NCBI RefSeq assembly: GCF_000380125.1
Contig: NZ_KB904574.1
Span: 129,163-193,162 of the forward strand
Source of the DNA: Streptococcus ovis DSM 16829
GTDB taxonomy: Bacteria; Bacillota; Bacilli; Lactobacillales; Streptococcaceae
Length of the DNA: 64,000 bases
Reading direction: 5' to 3'
The first letter of the stretch is position 1, and each line of letters begins with the position of its first letter. Positions 35,945 to 45,617 of the stretch are shown one piece after another. A model generated the notes under the pieces. The model saw only the letters and a program-made list of their open reading frames with translations. It had not been told where the DNA came from and searched no databases. Made by a program: the position numbers and the translations under genes.

Positions 35945-37759
35945 ATGGATATAAATCAACTAACTCGTACAAATAAAAAAATAATATTAATCGCAATTGA
36001 TACTATTTTGCTATTGTTTGCGATGGGACTATCGTTGGCATTTGTCAATTTTTTTGCTAGTGTTTCATATACCAGTTTTTTGATTTCGTATGCTATCGTA
36101 TTAGTGGCTTACTTTGTCATTGCAAGTTATTTTAAGATATTTTCTATTATTAACCGTTATACGGACTATCGTGTATTGTTTGCGCTATTCGTTTCCACTA
36201 CGTTTGCATATGCTGTGTTATTTGGTGCATCGTACTTATTCAATGATTACAGCTATCGTTTTCTTTTCTTAGCATGGTTTTTTACATTTCCGATTCTCAT
36301 GTTGCCACGGATTGTGTGGCGAGTGCTAAGTGAAAAAATCGAGAACAATACTCATTCAAATGGTGAAAAGAAAAAAGTCAAAACACTAGTAATCGGTGCC
36401 GGAGCAGGTGGACGTCTCTTTGTCGATACTGTTTTAAGTGGCAATAGCGATATTGAGATTGTTGGTTTGATTGACTCGGATCCTAATAAATTAGGGACTT
36501 ATATCCACGGTGCTCGAGTGCTTGGAAATCGGGATGGTATTCCATATATTGTCAAAAACTATGATGTAGAGCAAATTACCATTGCTATCCCATCCTTATC
36601 AGGTGAGGAACGTGAAAAGTTAGTTGACCTCTGCCACGAACTCAACATTAAAGTGAATAACATGCCTAGTGTTGAAGATATCGTTGTCGGTAAAATTTCA
36701 AGTAAACAACTGCGAGAAATTGATATTGCTGACTTATTAGGACGTAAAGAAATCGTCCTTGAACAAGGTGAATTACGGACATTTTTTGCGGATAAGACAG
36801 TTTTAGTGACTGGCGCAGGTGGATCGATTGGTTCAGAAATTTGTCGTCAAGTCTCAAAATTTCACCCAAAACGCTTGTTATTATTAGGACATGGGGAAAA
36901 TTCGATTTATCTCATTCATCGTGAATTGGTGGATAAGTATGGTGGAAAGTTTGAAATTGTACCCTTGATTGCGGATATTCAGGATCAAAACCTAATCTTT
37001 GATTTGATGCAACAGTACAAGCCAGATATCGTTTACCATGCTGCTGCTCATAAACATGTCCCTCTAATGGAATACAATCCAAAAGAAGCAGTGAAGAATA
37101 ATATTTTTGGGACAAAAAATGTGGCTGAAGCAGCTAAGGCATCCGGTGTCGCTAAATTTGTCATGGTATCTACAGATAAGGCAGTTAATCCGCCAAATGT
37201 GATGGGGGCAACCAAACGTGTGGCTGAAATGATTGTGACAGGTCTTAATGAAGCTGGGAAAACACAATTTGTGGCAGTGCGTTTTGGGAATGTACTGGGG
37301 AGCCGTGGTAGTGTGGTACCTGTCTTTAAAGAGCAGATTGCCAAAGGTGGTCCTCTTACTGTTACTGATTTCCGCATGACGCGTTACTTTATGACCATTC
37401 CAGAAGCGAGTCGATTAGTGATTCAAGCGGGTTATATGGCGCATGGTGGTGAAGTGTTTGTCCTTGATATGGGACAACCAGTAAAAATCGTAGATTTAGC
37501 GAAAAAAGTCATTAAATTGAGCGGTCACACTGTTGCGGAGATTGGAATTGTGGAATCAGGTATTCGCCCGGGAGAAAAACTCTATGAAGAATTGTTGTCT
37601 TCTGATGAGCGTGTGAGCGAACAAATTCATGAGAAGATTTTTGTGGGTAAGGTTACACCAAAACCAATTGACGAAGTAGAGTGTTTTATTGATAATCTAT
37701 TGCAACTAGACAATGTGACGCTAAAAGAACGTTTGATTGAATTTGCAAAACAGGAGTAG
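35945..37759 (+). CDS. Membrane UDP-HexNAc 4,6-dehydratase (CapD/PglF type)
   Basis: This 604-residue protein has four membrane segments (about 12-130), a Rossmann fold of unclear role (GAGAGGRLF, about 150) and a C-terminal SDR dehydratase domain. That domain has TGAGGSIGSE near 290-300 and the catalytic MVSTDKAVNPPNVMGATKR region; the family's usual tyrosine is replaced by Met, as in CapD/FlaA1-type dehydratases. It converts UDP-GlcNAc to a 4-keto-6-deoxy sugar. With the aminotransferase and initial transferase that follow, it points to a 4-amino-4,6-dideoxy-HexNAc as the first sugar. Confidence 0.9.
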   Translation: MDINQLTRTNKKIILIAIDTILLLFAMGLSLAFVNFFASVSYTSFLISYAIVLVAYFVIASYFKIFSIINRYTDYRVLFALFVSTTFAYAVLFGASYLFNDYSYRFLFLAWFFTFPILMLPRIVWRVLSEKIENNTHSNGEKKKVKTLVIGAGAGGRLFVDTVLSGNSDIEIVGLIDSDPNKLGTYIHGARVLGNRDGIPYIVKNYDVEQITIAIPSLSGEEREKLVDLCHELNIKVNNMPSVEDIVVGKISSKQLREIDIADLLGRKEIVLEQGELRTFFADKTVLVTGAGGSIGSEICRQVSKFHPKRLLLLGHGENSIYLIHRELVDKYGGKFEIVPLIADIQDQNLIFDLMQQYKPDIVYHAAAHKHVPLMEYNPKEAVKNNIFGTKNVAEAAKASGVAKFVMVSTDKAVNPPNVMGATKRVAEMIVTGLNEAGKTQFVAVRFGNVLGSRGSVVPVFKEQIAKGGPLTVTDFRMTRYFMTIPEASRLVIQAGYMAHGGEVFVLDMGQPVKIVDLAKKVIKLSGHTVAEIGIVESGIRPGEKLYEELLSSDERVSEQIHEKIFVGKVTPKPIDEVECFIDNLLQLDNVTLKERLIEFAKQE

Positions 37760-37763
37760 AATT

Positions 37764-38444
37764 GTGCTAGAAAAAGAATTTCTTGATGTTTTTGAAGTTC
37801 ACGAAGCTCGAAGACAGTTAAAAAAGAAACGCGTATCATTATTTTTAAAACTTCTATTTGATAAGCTAATGTCAGTTTTATTATTAGTTTTTCTCTCGCC
37901 TATTTTTTTGATTTTAGCTATATTTATTAAGTTAGAAGATGGGGGCCCCATTTTTTATCGGCAGGAACGCGTAACAACTAATGGACGATTGTTTAAAATC
38001 TTTAAATTTCGTACTATGGTCATGAATGCTGATAAAATTGGAAGTTTAGTAACGAAGCAAAATGACTCGCGGATTACGAAGATTGGGGCAAAAATTAGAG
38101 ATTATCGGTTAGATGAGATTCCTCAATTGATTAATATCTTGCTCGGTGATATGAGTTTTGTAGGAACACGGCCAGAAGTTGTGAAGTATGTATTATCGTA
38201 CACAGATGAAATGAAAACAACTCTGTTGTTACCAGCGGGAGTTACTTCACTTTCTAGTATACAATTTAAGGATGAAGATACTATTATTGAAGAATTTATG
38301 AAGCAGGGAGAGACCGTTGATGATATTTATATACACCGTATTCTCCCGAAAAAAATGATTCCAAATATCAAATATATCAACTCTTTTAATTTTTTTTCAG
38401 ATATTAAAATTATGTTGATGACAGTGATTAGTGTTATAAGATGA
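37764..38444 (+). CDS. Initial sugar-phosphate transferase (polyprenyl-P primer enzyme)
   Basis: This 226-residue PglC/WbaP-like protein has one re-entrant or membrane segment (about 30-55), then the family motifs GGPIFYRQERV, FKFRTM, RLDEIPQLINIL and DMSFVGTRPEV. It links the first sugar phosphate to undecaprenyl phosphate. I chose GTG 37764 (AGGAG seven bases upstream); the longer TTG frame overlaps the previous gene. The compact C-terminal-only form resembles PglC, which uses diNAc-bacillosamine-type sugars. Confidence 0.9.
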   Translation: MLEKEFLDVFEVHEARRQLKKKRVSLFLKLLFDKLMSVLLLVFLSPIFLILAIFIKLEDGGPIFYRQERVTTNGRLFKIFKFRTMVMNADKIGSLVTKQNDSRITKIGAKIRDYRLDEIPQLINILLGDMSFVGTRPEVVKYVLSYTDEMKTTLLLPAGVTSLSSIQFKDEDTIIEEFMKQGETVDDIYIHRILPKKMIPNIKYINSFNFFSDIKIMLMTVISVIR

Positions 38445-38453
38445 GGACAAGAA

Positions 38454-39671
38454 ATGACAAAGAAAATGAATATTCCTTTCTCTCCACCAGATATTTCTGA
38501 AGAAGAAATAGCGGAAGTAGCAGATGCATTACGTTCAGGATGGATTACAACAGGTCCAAAAACCAAAAAATTAGAAACGTTACTTTCAGAATATGTTGGG
38601 ACTTCTAAAACGGTCTGTCTTAACTCAGCTACTGCTGCCTTAGAGCTGGCTTTGCGTGTGTTAGGAGTTGGTGCAGGTGATGAAGTGATTGTCCCAGCGA
38701 TGACCTATACAGCCTCTTGTAGTGTTATCGAGCATGTTGGTGCGACTCCAGTTATTGTCGATATTCAAGAGAATAGTCATGAAATGGATTATGATTTGGT
38801 AGAGAAAGCAATTACTGAACGTACAAAGGTCATTATTCCTGTCGAACTAGCAGGGATTCCATGTAATCATGAAAAAATCCAAAAAGTGATTAATAGTAAA
38901 AAAGAGTTGTTTAGACCAAGCAATTCTATTCAAGAGCTTTATGGTAGAATCATTGTTCTTTCTGACGCAGCTCATGCTTTTGGTGCAAGTTACAAAGGTA
39001 AAATGATTGGAAATGTTGCTGACTTTACGGCCTTTTCATTCCATGCTGTTAAGAATTTTACGACAGCAGAAGGAGGAGCTATTACTTGGAAAAATCACGA
39101 TGGAGTTGATAATGACGAAATCTATCGTCAATTCCAAGTGTTTTCACTGCATGGTCAAACCAAAGATGCGCTTGCAAAGACACAACTTGGTGCTTGGGAG
39201 TATGATATTGTTATTCCGGGTTTTAAGTGCAATATGACTGACATTATGGCATCAATTGGTTTAGCACAGTATAAACGATACCCTGAGTTATTAAAACGTC
39301 GTTGTGAGATTGTCGAAGCGTATAATAAAGGTTTTGAGGGGACAAATATTCATCCATTACAACACGTTAGCGATAATTATGTTTCATCTTATCACCTTTA
39401 TATCACACATATTGATGGTATTACGAAAGAACGGCGTAATGAGTTGATTACAAAAATGGCAGAAGCAGGGATTGCTTGCAATGTGCATTATAAACCACTT
39501 CCATTATTGACAGCTTATGTAAAAATGGGCTTTAAAATGGAGGATTACCCAAATGCACAGAGCTATTTTGAAAACACCATTACGTTGCCATTACATACGA
39601 AGTTGACAGATGAAGAAGTTGAATATGTAATTGAGACATTAAAACAAATAATTGGAGAGATTCATGAGTAG
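38454..39671 (+). CDS. DegT/DnrJ/EryC1/StrS sugar aminotransferase
   Basis: This 405-residue PLP enzyme begins IPFSPPDISEEEIAEV, typical of PglE/PseC-type UDP-4-keto-sugar aminotransferases. The PLP-binding lysine is in FSFHAVKNFTTAEGG, near residue 198, and DAAHAFGA lies before it. It should add a 4-amino group to the product of the dehydratase. The usual next enzyme, an N-acetyltransferase of PglD type, was not found, so the amino group may remain free. Confidence 0.9.
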   Translation: MTKKMNIPFSPPDISEEEIAEVADALRSGWITTGPKTKKLETLLSEYVGTSKTVCLNSATAALELALRVLGVGAGDEVIVPAMTYTASCSVIEHVGATPVIVDIQENSHEMDYDLVEKAITERTKVIIPVELAGIPCNHEKIQKVINSKKELFRPSNSIQELYGRIIVLSDAAHAFGASYKGKMIGNVADFTAFSFHAVKNFTTAEGGAITWKNHDGVDNDEIYRQFQVFSLHGQTKDALAKTQLGAWEYDIVIPGFKCNMTDIMASIGLAQYKRYPELLKRRCEIVEAYNKGFEGTNIHPLQHVSDNYVSSYHLYITHIDGITKERRNELITKMAEAGIACNVHYKPLPLLTAYVKMGFKMEDYPNAQSYFENTITLPLHTKLTDEEVEYVIETLKQIIGEIHE

Positions 39672-40506
39672 TGTACCTTACGGTATCAGTGTATTATTTT
39701 CAGTATATAAAAATGAGAAGCCATTGTTTTTGAAACAAGCAGTTGAGAGCATGGTTTATCAGACTAGAGTGCCAGACGAGATTGTCATCGTTGAAGATGG
39801 TCCCTTGACGGACGAACTTTATAGTGAATTAAATGATTTACAAGGTCGTTTTCCAGATTTGATTCAACGTTATCCCCTCGCAGAAAATCAAGGGTTAGGG
39901 TTAGCTTTGAAATTTGGTGTTGAAAAATGTCGTTTTAGTCTGATTGCACGCATGGATACGGATGACATTTCTGTTGAAAATCGTTTGGCATTGCAAGAAA
40001 AAGCATTTGAAGAAGATGGGATATTAGATATTGTTGGTGGACATATCAGTGAATTTATGACAGTTCCAAACAGTCCAACTGCTCACCGACGTGTTCCTCT
40101 TACACATGAGGAGATTGCAAAGTATCAGAAAAAACGCAGTGCCTTTAATCATGTTACAGTGATGTTCAAAAAAGATGCTGTTCTAAAAGCGGGCAACTAT
40201 GAACATGGTCTATACATGGAAGATGACTTGCTTTGGCTTAATATGTTGTCTGCGGGTGCTAACACAAAAAATTTAGACCTCGTTTTATGTCATGTACGAG
40301 TGGGAGACGGTATGTATGAAAGACGTGGAGGTTTTTCATATTTACAACAATATTCGGGAGCACGAAAATTGATGTACAAACGGCATCAGATTGGTTTTAT
40401 GGATTATGCTTCCAGCGTGATTGTCCAATCTTTAGTTGCGATTGTGCCGACAGGTGTCCGTAAATTTATCTTTACCAAGCTATTAAGAGAGAAAATTAGT
40501 GAATAA
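39664..40506 (+). CDS. Family 2 glycosyltransferase
   Basis: This 280-residue GT-A enzyme has ISVLFSVYKNEKP at the start, the nucleotide-binding IVEDGP, and the DxD-type metal motif MDTDD (about 100). Later EDDLLW carries the likely base. I chose ATG 39664 (TTGGAGAG upstream; 8-base overlap with the aminotransferase gene). Donor and acceptor cannot be read from sequence; it probably adds the second or third residue of the repeat unit. Confidence 0.88.
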   Translation: MSSVPYGISVLFSVYKNEKPLFLKQAVESMVYQTRVPDEIVIVEDGPLTDELYSELNDLQGRFPDLIQRYPLAENQGLGLALKFGVEKCRFSLIARMDTDDISVENRLALQEKAFEEDGILDIVGGHISEFMTVPNSPTAHRRVPLTHEEIAKYQKKRSAFNHVTVMFKKDAVLKAGNYEHGLYMEDDLLWLNMLSAGANTKNLDLVLCHVRVGDGMYERRGGFSYLQQYSGARKLMYKRHQIGFMDYASSVIVQSLVAIVPTGVRKFIFTKLLREKISE

Positions 40507-40518
40507 CAGGAGCGATAG

Positions 40519-41610
40519 GTGATAAAAATTCTTCATGTTGGATTGAGTTCTAATCCAGGTGGTGTTGAAAATCTGATGCTGAATTACTTCCGCAATATGG
40601 ATAAAACACAATTTACATTTGATTTTGCGGATATTTATGGAGATGGTCTTGCTTTTGCAGAGGATATTCAAACTCTAGGGGGACAAGTTATCACCTTGCC
40701 TAATTATAAGCAGAAAACTGTTTTGTTTATTCAGGAATTTAATCGTTTTTTAGAAAATCATCACTATGATATCATCCATATCCATATGCAGTCAGCCGCC
40801 AATATTCTGCCGGTATTAGTGGCTAAAAAACAATGTGCAAATGTCATTTGCCATTCGCATTCAAGTTCAACGCCGAACGGCTTGCTACGAAAAGTTCTCA
40901 ATGCGACCAATACAACGATATTGCGTAACCTGCGAGTTCATAAGTGGGCTTGTGGGATTAAGGCTGGAGAATGGATGTGGGGAGGGCATTTTGATAAAGA
41001 CTATGTTCTTCCAAATGCAGTTGATATGCGAAAATTTGCATTTGATTCAGTTCTGCGAAACCAAAGTAGAGAGCAGTTGAAACTCCAACCAGAGGATAAA
41101 GTTCTTGGTTTTATCGGTCGATTTGGTGATGAGAAAAATGTGTTTTTCCTCATCGATGTGCTAGAGAAGTTGTTACAAAAATCAGCTCAATATAAGCTGG
41201 TCACGGTTGGAGAGGGAGAATTGCTTCAATCCTTTGTAGAAGAGGTGTCGAAAAAAGGTTTAGAAGATTCGGTTCATTGTCTTGGAAAAAGAAGTGATAC
41301 AGCTGTTTGGTATCAAGCCTTTGACGCTTTCGTACTCCCAAGTTTTTTTGAAGGTTTTCCAGTGGTAGCGGTCGAAGCACAAACGAGCCATCTACCAGTC
41401 TTTTTGTCAGCGAATATTTCAAAAGAAGTGGCGATTTCTGACCAAGTCTCCTTTCTCCCGCTGGATTCTGCTGAAAAATGGGCGGATAAGATTGAGTATG
41501 TTTTAGATGATTATCAGAGAGCGAGACGACAAATAATAGATGAACGGTTTGATATTAGAAATGCGACAAATTTACTTGAGGAAAAATATTGTCAATTGGT
41601 GGATAGATAG
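40519..41610 (+). CDS. Family 1/4 (GT-B) glycosyltransferase
   Basis: This 363-residue enzyme starts ILHVGLSSNPGGVENLM, the acceptor-loop motif of GT4 enzymes. The C-terminal half has GFIGRFGDEKN and PSFFEGFPVVAVEAQ with the E-x7-E-like donor site. The start is GTG 40519 behind ACAGGAGCG. It resembles EpsF/CapH-type transferases of Firmicute capsules; sugar specificity is unknown. Confidence 0.88.
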   Translation: MIKILHVGLSSNPGGVENLMLNYFRNMDKTQFTFDFADIYGDGLAFAEDIQTLGGQVITLPNYKQKTVLFIQEFNRFLENHHYDIIHIHMQSAANILPVLVAKKQCANVICHSHSSSTPNGLLRKVLNATNTTILRNLRVHKWACGIKAGEWMWGGHFDKDYVLPNAVDMRKFAFDSVLRNQSREQLKLQPEDKVLGFIGRFGDEKNVFFLIDVLEKLLQKSAQYKLVTVGEGELLQSFVEEVSKKGLEDSVHCLGKRSDTAVWYQAFDAFVLPSFFEGFPVVAVEAQTSHLPVFLSANISKEVAISDQVSFLPLDSAEKWADKIEYVLDDYQRARRQIIDERFDIRNATNLLEEKYCQLVDR

Positions 41611-41613
41611 ATT

Positions 41614-42915
41614 ATGAGTTTTAATAAAAATAAATTTGGTTTAGTGTTCTTTTTGTTAGTTGCCTTTATTGAATTTCCTCTACGATTAAAAGGAATGGGG
41701 ATCATATCTTCCTTATTCTTATATGCATTACCGATTACGTATATTTTTTTTAATTTGGGATGGGTTGTACAGGTTTTTACTGAATTAAAGAAATCAGTAT
41801 TTTTCCTTGTTTTAATTGGATATATGTATTTACTTGGTATATCATTATTGCTTCCGATACTGTTTGGAACCTTTGATTTTTCATTTCTAACAATTTATTG
41901 GTTTGGTTTCTCTGCTTTTTTCCTAAAAAATCTATTTTTGATTATTGCGTTTGATAAATATTTTGCGACAAACAATGGAAGTAAAGTAGAACAATTCATT
42001 AATTATTTTTTAAATGCTCTAACGCTATATATCAGTTTTAGTTTAGTCTTAATTTTGATTCCTTCTTTAAGGAGTTTGTTGCTAAATATTCTTGAAATTG
42101 ATTCAAAATTTGCAAATTATTTGACGTTGCCTACTTTTTTGACTCGTTTTGGTTGGTCAGGCTGGTCAGGTTTTGATTTTACGATTTGGAGTACGCTCGG
42201 TGTATTGTTCTGTATTGTTCTATCTGTTTTTTATAAGAATAATCGAAAAAAACAAGTACGTTATTTAATGAGAATTCCAATTTATATCATGGGGAATATG
42301 TTTTATGGCCGAACAGGACTTGTAGTGTCTGCTATTTCTTTGGTCGTATTAGTTTTTATATTAGCAGTTAATTTAAAATTTGGCTATCTTATAAAAGTAA
42401 TGCTTTTAGGTGCATCTGGGATAATATTACTTGTATTCGTAAAGTCACATATCTCTTTTTTGAATGAATGGTATAATTGGATGTTTTCTGCTTTCATTAA
42501 TTTTTATCAAAAGGGGCGTTTTGTAGATAATGTTGGATCTGTTTCAAGGTTAAAGGAGATGTACTGGATACCTGAAATCTCTACTTTACTTTTTGGAGAC
42601 TTTAAATACACTGATTTAGGACATTATTATATGAGTACTGATATTGGTTTTATGCGACATCTCTTGTTCTATGGAATTATAAATTATTTTTTAGAAGTAC
42701 TATTTGCAGTTTCAGTTGGTTTTAAATTTGTTAGAATCTTTTTTAAGAAATTTAATTTAGATAGATTTTTACTCAGCATTTTGATGGTATTAGTGATTGT
42801 GATGTTTGAAATGAAGGGTGAAACTTTATTTTACATCATTTCAATTATTTTACCAATTGTAATGTTAGCGGTGAAGGAGCGTAAAATTGATCACAGTAAT
42901 CATGTCCATTTATAA
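41614..42915 (+). CDS. wzy: Capsule repeat-unit polymerase
   Basis: This 433-residue membrane protein has about 11-12 hydrophobic segments and a large extracytoplasmic loop near 280-340. It has no enzymatic motif except the layout of Wzy polymerases. Composition is very AT-rich. It polymerises lipid-linked repeat units at the outer face. The call rests on topology and on being one of only two multi-span proteins of this size in the locus, the other being the Wzx-type flippase. Confidence 0.82.
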   Translation: MSFNKNKFGLVFFLLVAFIEFPLRLKGMGIISSLFLYALPITYIFFNLGWVVQVFTELKKSVFFLVLIGYMYLLGISLLLPILFGTFDFSFLTIYWFGFSAFFLKNLFLIIAFDKYFATNNGSKVEQFINYFLNALTLYISFSLVLILIPSLRSLLLNILEIDSKFANYLTLPTFLTRFGWSGWSGFDFTIWSTLGVLFCIVLSVFYKNNRKKQVRYLMRIPIYIMGNMFYGRTGLVVSAISLVVLVFILAVNLKFGYLIKVMLLGASGIILLVFVKSHISFLNEWYNWMFSAFINFYQKGRFVDNVGSVSRLKEMYWIPEISTLLFGDFKYTDLGHYYMSTDIGFMRHLLFYGIINYFLEVLFAVSVGFKFVRIFFKKFNLDRFLLSILMVLVIVMFEMKGETLFYIISIILPIVMLAVKERKIDHSNHVHL

Positions 42916-43816
42916 TGAAAAATTATTATGGATTCAACAGTCAATTGATTCAATCTTAAATCAAACATATACCAATCTTGAGTTGATTATTATTGTAGAT
43001 AATCCCGAAATCGATAGCTCCATTTTGGAGTACTTGACAACATTATCGTCTCAATATTCTAATGTAAGGATTGAGAAAAATACAGTAAATATTGGCTTGG
43101 CTTCTTCTATGAATAAGGCGATTGAACTTGCAAAAGGGGAATATATAGCAAGAATGGATGCGGATGACATATCGTTATCTAGTCGAATCGAAGAAGAGTT
43201 GAAACACTTGGAAGAAAATGAATATGATTTGGTCTTTTCTGATAAAATAAATATGAGTGAAGATGGTGCTGTTTTTTTTGAAGAAAAGATATCAGACAGA
43301 GATATTCAGAAGAGTTTGTATTCTGGGAGTAATATTGTTAATCATCCTACAGTATTAGTGAAAAGAAGTGTTCTAATTGCCTTGAAAGGGTATCGTAATT
43401 TTCCAAATTCTGAAGATTATGATTTGTGGTTAAGGATGCTTGAAAGTGGCTATAAAATAGGTCATATTAGAAAAGTATTGTTGAAATATCGATTAAGAAG
43501 TACTAGTGCTTCAATTGGTAGAGCATTGGAGCAATATTATATTAGCGAATATATTGTTTCATTATCTGAAAAAAGGCGTCAACAGAATGGTAAAGATCAA
43601 TATTCAATGGACGAATTGCAAAGATTTCTCAACAAAAAGAAAATAACACCTAGAAGACAAAAGAATTTTTTAATTGCCTCCCAGTATTTATCTCAATCTT
43701 TATCGGCTATTCAAGAGTATTCTTTCTTAAAAGCTATATCTAGTTTATTGATTTCCTTTATTTATTTTCCAAGTTTACCCTTTAAAGCTATGTTGAGAAG
43801 GTTAAACTTTAGGTAA
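42887..43816 (+). CDS. Family 2 glycosyltransferase
   Basis: This 309-residue GT-A enzyme begins ITVIMSIYNEKLLW, has LIIIVDNPE and the metal motif MDADD (about 90), with SEDYDLWLRML as catalytic region. The start is TTG 42887 behind GAAGGAGCG, overlapping wzy by 29 bases. A hydrophobic C-terminal stretch may associate it with the membrane. It resembles rhamnosyl- or galactosyl-transferases but I cannot assign the sugar. Confidence 0.85.
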   Translation: MITVIMSIYNEKLLWIQQSIDSILNQTYTNLELIIIVDNPEIDSSILEYLTTLSSQYSNVRIEKNTVNIGLASSMNKAIELAKGEYIARMDADDISLSSRIEEELKHLEENEYDLVFSDKINMSEDGAVFFEEKISDRDIQKSLYSGSNIVNHPTVLVKRSVLIALKGYRNFPNSEDYDLWLRMLESGYKIGHIRKVLLKYRLRSTSASIGRALEQYYISEYIVSLSEKRRQQNGKDQYSMDELQRFLNKKKITPRRQKNFLIASQYLSQSLSAIQEYSFLKAISSLLISFIYFPSLPFKAMLRRLNFR

Positions 43817-43828
43817 TGAGGAGTAAGA

Positions 43829-44878
43829 ATGAAAAAAAGAAATTCTGGAATAGATATATTAAAAATAATCGCAATGTTTATGATACTGTTTATTCATTTA
43901 CTTGGAGAAGGTGGAATTATTTCTACCCTCCAACATATTGGGGGGAGCAAATATTATGTTGTTTCGGCAATTGTTGTTGCGTTTTATTGTCATGTTAATT
44001 GCTATGGTTTAATCAGTGGATATTTAGGAGTACAGAAGCAATCAAATTATTTAAAAATTTTCTTGTTATGGTCTCAAGTGATTTTTTATAGCTTAGGTGG
44101 GACGTTATTGTTATTTTTGATAGGCTATACTGATATTACGACAGAAATATGGAAAAAAACGTTATTTCCTATATCTAGTGGCACATATTGGTATATGACG
44201 GCTTATTTTGGAATGTTAATTTTTATCCCTCTTATGAATCCAATTTTAAAAAAAATGACAGCAACTCAGTTGATGAGAGTCTGTTTAGTTTCTTTTTTTC
44301 TTTTTTCATTCTTTCCAACAATATTATCAGATAGTAATAAGTTTTTAGGAGTAAATCAGGGGCTAAGCACAATTTGGTTGATAAATTTATATTTGATTGG
44401 AGCATTATTGTATAAAATAGATTTACATAAGATTAAAAATGTTATTCTTTGTGTCATCTATTTCAGTTCAATTTTTGTAACAGTGCTAATGAAGCAAGTT
44501 TTTAAGGCTGATTATTGGCTAATGTATAGTTCTCCTACAATTTTATTGAGCGCAATATCTGTTTTTATCTTATTTAGTCGTATCCAAATTCCATCAAATA
44601 CGACGAAAAAGGTATTAGCAGTGATTAGTTCTTTAACTTTAGGGGTGTACTTATTGCATTTTCAACCGATGGCTTATGAACTTTTTTTAAAGAATAAATT
44701 GACATATCTAGTAGAGTATCCATTTGTGTATTTTATCATTAGTTTATTAGGAATTTCTATTCTTGTGTTTAGTATGAGTCTATTGATTGACTATTTAAGG
44801 CTAAAATTTTTTGAAAGAATACAGGTAAGAAGATTTTGGGAGCGTTTATTAAAGCGTACCTTTGATGTGGAGGAATGA
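43829..44878 (+). CDS. Membrane acyltransferase (OafA/WecH-like, Acyl_transf_3)
   Basis: This 349-residue protein has about ten membrane segments. It begins KRNSGIDILKIIAMFMILFIHLLG, where the R/H pattern of the first helix is the family's hallmark. Such enzymes transfer acetyl or other acyl groups from CoA to surface glycans. It lies 13 bases after a glycosyltransferase gene and overlaps licD by four bases, so it probably decorates the capsule repeat. Confidence 0.85.
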   Translation: MKKRNSGIDILKIIAMFMILFIHLLGEGGIISTLQHIGGSKYYVVSAIVVAFYCHVNCYGLISGYLGVQKQSNYLKIFLLWSQVIFYSLGGTLLLFLIGYTDITTEIWKKTLFPISSGTYWYMTAYFGMLIFIPLMNPILKKMTATQLMRVCLVSFFLFSFFPTILSDSNKFLGVNQGLSTIWLINLYLIGALLYKIDLHKIKNVILCVIYFSSIFVTVLMKQVFKADYWLMYSSPTILLSAISVFILFSRIQIPSNTTKKVLAVISSLTLGVYLLHFQPMAYELFLKNKLTYLVEYPFVYFIISLLGISILVFSMSLLIDYLRLKFFERIQVRRFWERLLKRTFDVEE

Positions 44879-45597
44879 AAGTGAATTTTACAGACACGAA
44901 ATATTGGAAAAAATTTCAAAAAAACAAATTATTATTTCCGCTCTATAAAAAATATATAGGGAAGCATATTACGAATTATTTCTTGACAGATAGACGAAAT
45001 GAGATACAACATACCGGCATCGAAACTATTCAGGAGATAGAGGAAGCATTATCCAGCAAAGGAGCCACATTCTTTTTGGGGAATGGTTCACTATTGGGTA
45101 TAGTTCGAGATGGAGAAATGATTAAATGGGATCATGATATTGATTACGGTATCTATATTGATGAACAATTCGGCTGGGAAACATTAGAATCTAGCCTTCG
45201 TAATTTAGGCTTTTCAAAGTATAAAGAGTTTTACTTTGAAAATGAGTTACTAACAGAACAGACTTATCGTCGAAATAATACTTATGTTGATTTCTTTAGG
45301 CATTTTGAAACTGAAGATGAAACTTATTTCTATTCATATTATAAAATTATGGGAGAAGAATATGCTTCTGAGAATGAGCAAAGTGTGAGAACCTTTAATA
45401 CTGTAAAATTAAGTGGTTCTCAAGTGATGTTGATTGATGGAAAGCAATTCCATGTCCCTAACGAATACGAAGAGTACTTGGCTGGATTGTATACTTCAAC
45501 TTGGAGGGTACCTAATCCTAACTGGGTTGCAGGTTCTGGTCCAGCTTGTCGTGTCTTGTCAGGGAAAAAAGGTTTTTGTAAAATTTTAGAGCCCTAA
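44875..45597 (+). CDS. licD: LicD-family phosphotransferase
   Basis: This 240-residue protein has the LicD core: FFLGNGSLLGIVRDGEMIKWDHDIDYG, with Asp86, Asp88 and Asp90 as the metal-binding acids. LicD enzymes transfer phosphocholine or other phospho-groups from CDP-activated donors onto glycans. No choline uptake/kinase genes (licA, licB) are present. The CDP donor is therefore probably made by the two nucleotidyltransferase-like genes downstream. ATGA overlap with the acyltransferase gene indicates coupling. Confidence 0.85.
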   Translation: MKVNFTDTKYWKKFQKNKLLFPLYKKYIGKHITNYFLTDRRNEIQHTGIETIQEIEEALSSKGATFFLGNGSLLGIVRDGEMIKWDHDIDYGIYIDEQFGWETLESSLRNLGFSKYKEFYFENELLTEQTYRRNNTYVDFFRHFETEDETYFYSYYKIMGEEYASENEQSVRTFNTVKLSGSQVMLIDGKQFHVPNEYEEYLAGLYTSTWRVPNPNWVAGSGPACRVLSGKKGFCKILEP

Positions 45598-45617
45598 TTA
45601 ATATTGGAGATTATAAA

